NCBI GenBank assembly: GCA_002428935.1
Contig: DIYG01000112.1
Span: 1 to 6,001, forward strand
Direction of reading: 5' to 3'
Source: Halieaceae bacterium UBA6060
GTDB taxonomy: Bacteria; Pseudomonadota; Gammaproteobacteria; Pseudomonadales; Halieaceae
Length of the DNA: 6,001 bases
In this document: piece after piece, positions 5,379 to 6,001 of the stretch
How positions within the stretch are numbered: position 1 is the first letter of the stretch
How the letters are laid out: the number at the start of each line of letters is the position of its first letter
Notes under the pieces: model-generated
The model's input: only the letters and a program-made list of their open reading frames with translations
The model's database searches: none
Told to the model about the DNA's origin: nothing
Made by a program: the position numbers and the translations under genes

Positions 5379-6001
5379 CTAGCGGTAGCGGGCTTCCGCA
5401 GCGCGCACCTTTTCAAGATATCGCCGGGTCTCACCAAAGGGATGCTTCGCCACGATCTGGGCGTACACTTCAGCAGCGCTCATGCTATTGATCCGATCCA
5501 GGGCACGATCACGATCGGCATCAAATGCTCGCAGGGTGCTCCCCGCGCCGCCGTTGTAAGACGCGATCATCGCGTATTTGCGGCTAGCGGTGTCGGTGAT
5601 GCGGGGCAGGTACACATCGTCAAGGAGATGTAGATAGGCGCTGCCGATATCGATGTTGAACTGCGGTTGAAAGAGCTGCTGCTGCGTGGGCTGACCGCTC
5701 TTTCCTTTCACTCGCTCAAACACGTCGCGACCCGCTGTAGCGGGCACCACCTGCATAAGGCCGTACGCTTTAGCGGGACTGACGGCGTAGGGATTGAAGG
5801 CGCTTTCAACTTCGATAACCGCGTAGATCAACGACGGAGCCACTTTGTACTGGCGAGAAGCGCCAAGGACATACTCGGAGTACTCGAGCTCACGCAGCTT
5901 TAGGTGATTACTAACCAGGTCCGTACGCACACTGCGAATCACCCGACCGTGCTCTCGGCGGGTGCTTAGGGCGTTCTCCAACAGATAGTTGGCGAAGCGC
6001 T
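5379..6001 (-). CDS. mltC: MltC-like membrane-bound lytic murein transglycosylase, C-terminal part
   Basis: The gene enters from the right edge with its frame open to the last base, so the N-terminus (signal peptide, lipobox and N-terminal domain) lies outside. About 206 codons are visible. Lytic transglycosylases cleave the MurNAc-GlcNAc bond of peptidoglycan, forming 1,6-anhydro-MurNAc. MltC of E. coli is an outer-membrane lipoprotein. Visible are the SLT domain motifs: SLIYAVIEVESAFNPYAVS with the catalytic Glu (codon 5805-5807), AYGLMQVVPATAG (the Gly-Leu-Met-Gln motif), KGKSGQPTQQQLFQPQFNID, and ASYNGGAGS (the Tyr-Asn-Gly-Gly motif). The tail HPFGETRRYLEKV is also SLT-like. Order, spacing and wording follow E. 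coli MltC more closely than Slt70 or MltE. The stop is TAG. It is separated from the downstream operon by 245 bases and is probably unrelated to it in function. A TTG near 5981 could be taken for a start, but it is internal. Confidence 0.92.
   Translation of the reverse strand, partial: RFANYLLENALSTRREHGRVIRSVRTDLVSNHLKLRELEYSEYVLGASRQYKVAPSLIYAVIEVESAFNPYAVSPAKAYGLMQVVPATAGRDVFERVKGKSGQPTQQQLFQPQFNIDIGSAYLHLLDDVYLPRITDTASRKYAMIASYNGGAGSTLRAFDADRDRALDRINSMSAAEVYAQIVAKHPFGETRRYLEKVRAAEARYR

Noticed and set aside
5979..5981. TTG as a start codon for the lytic transglycosylase
   Set aside because: The frame stays open to the window edge (upstream residues include RFANYL), and MltC proteins carry a long N-terminal part before the SLT domain, so this is an internal codon.

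Overview
The window reads as chromosomal DNA from a gammaproteobacterium, quite possibly a marine, aerobic, lipid-degrading type. The basis is an AceK close to the Escherichia coli protein, an MltC-type lytic transglycosylase, and an acyl-CoA dehydrogenase pair beside a short-chain dehydrogenase. The genus cannot be fixed from the sequence alone. Every gene I can support lies on the minus strand, so transcription runs from high to low coordinates. There are no RNA genes, CRISPR arrays, insertion sequences or phage genes.

In transcription order: (1) the C-terminal two thirds or so of an MltC-like murein lytic transglycosylase enters from the right edge and ends at 5379. (2) A 245-base non-coding gap (5134-5378) holds a short direct repeat, a weak promoter candidate and the leader of the next gene. 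(3) Two acyl-CoA dehydrogenase genes follow, each of 392 codons and 29 bases apart (5133-3955 and 3925-2747). (4) A compact Rho-independent terminator (2704-2727) follows them. (5) An NAD-type short-chain dehydrogenase (2686-1895) begins only 17 bases after the terminator's T-tract. (6) aceK, for isocitrate dehydrogenase kinase/phosphatase, begins 24 bases later (1870-119, GTG start). (7) A histidine phosphatase family gene overlaps the aceK stop by one base (119 to beyond the left edge).

Functionally, the two acyl-CoA dehydrogenases look like the two halves of one alpha2beta2 enzyme. The first keeps the helix-G catalytic glutamate and the Ser-Glu-Pro-Gly-Ser-Gly-Ser-Asp loop but lacks the classical FAD-contact motifs. 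The second keeps those FAD-contact motifs but lacks a catalytic glutamate at both known positions. The same division is known from mycobacterial steroid side-chain dehydrogenases such as ChsE4-ChsE5. The short-chain dehydrogenase could act later on the same hydroxyacyl or alcohol substrate, but the terminator puts it in a partly separate transcription unit. AceK controls flux between the TCA cycle and the glyoxylate shunt, which suits a cell growing on acetyl-CoA from fatty acids, although aceA and aceB are not in view.

Nothing here is a clearly new system. The most notable points are the split-active-site dehydrogenase pair outside its best-studied hosts, the terminator inside the cluster, and a His in place of the usual tetrad Asn in the short-chain dehydrogenase.
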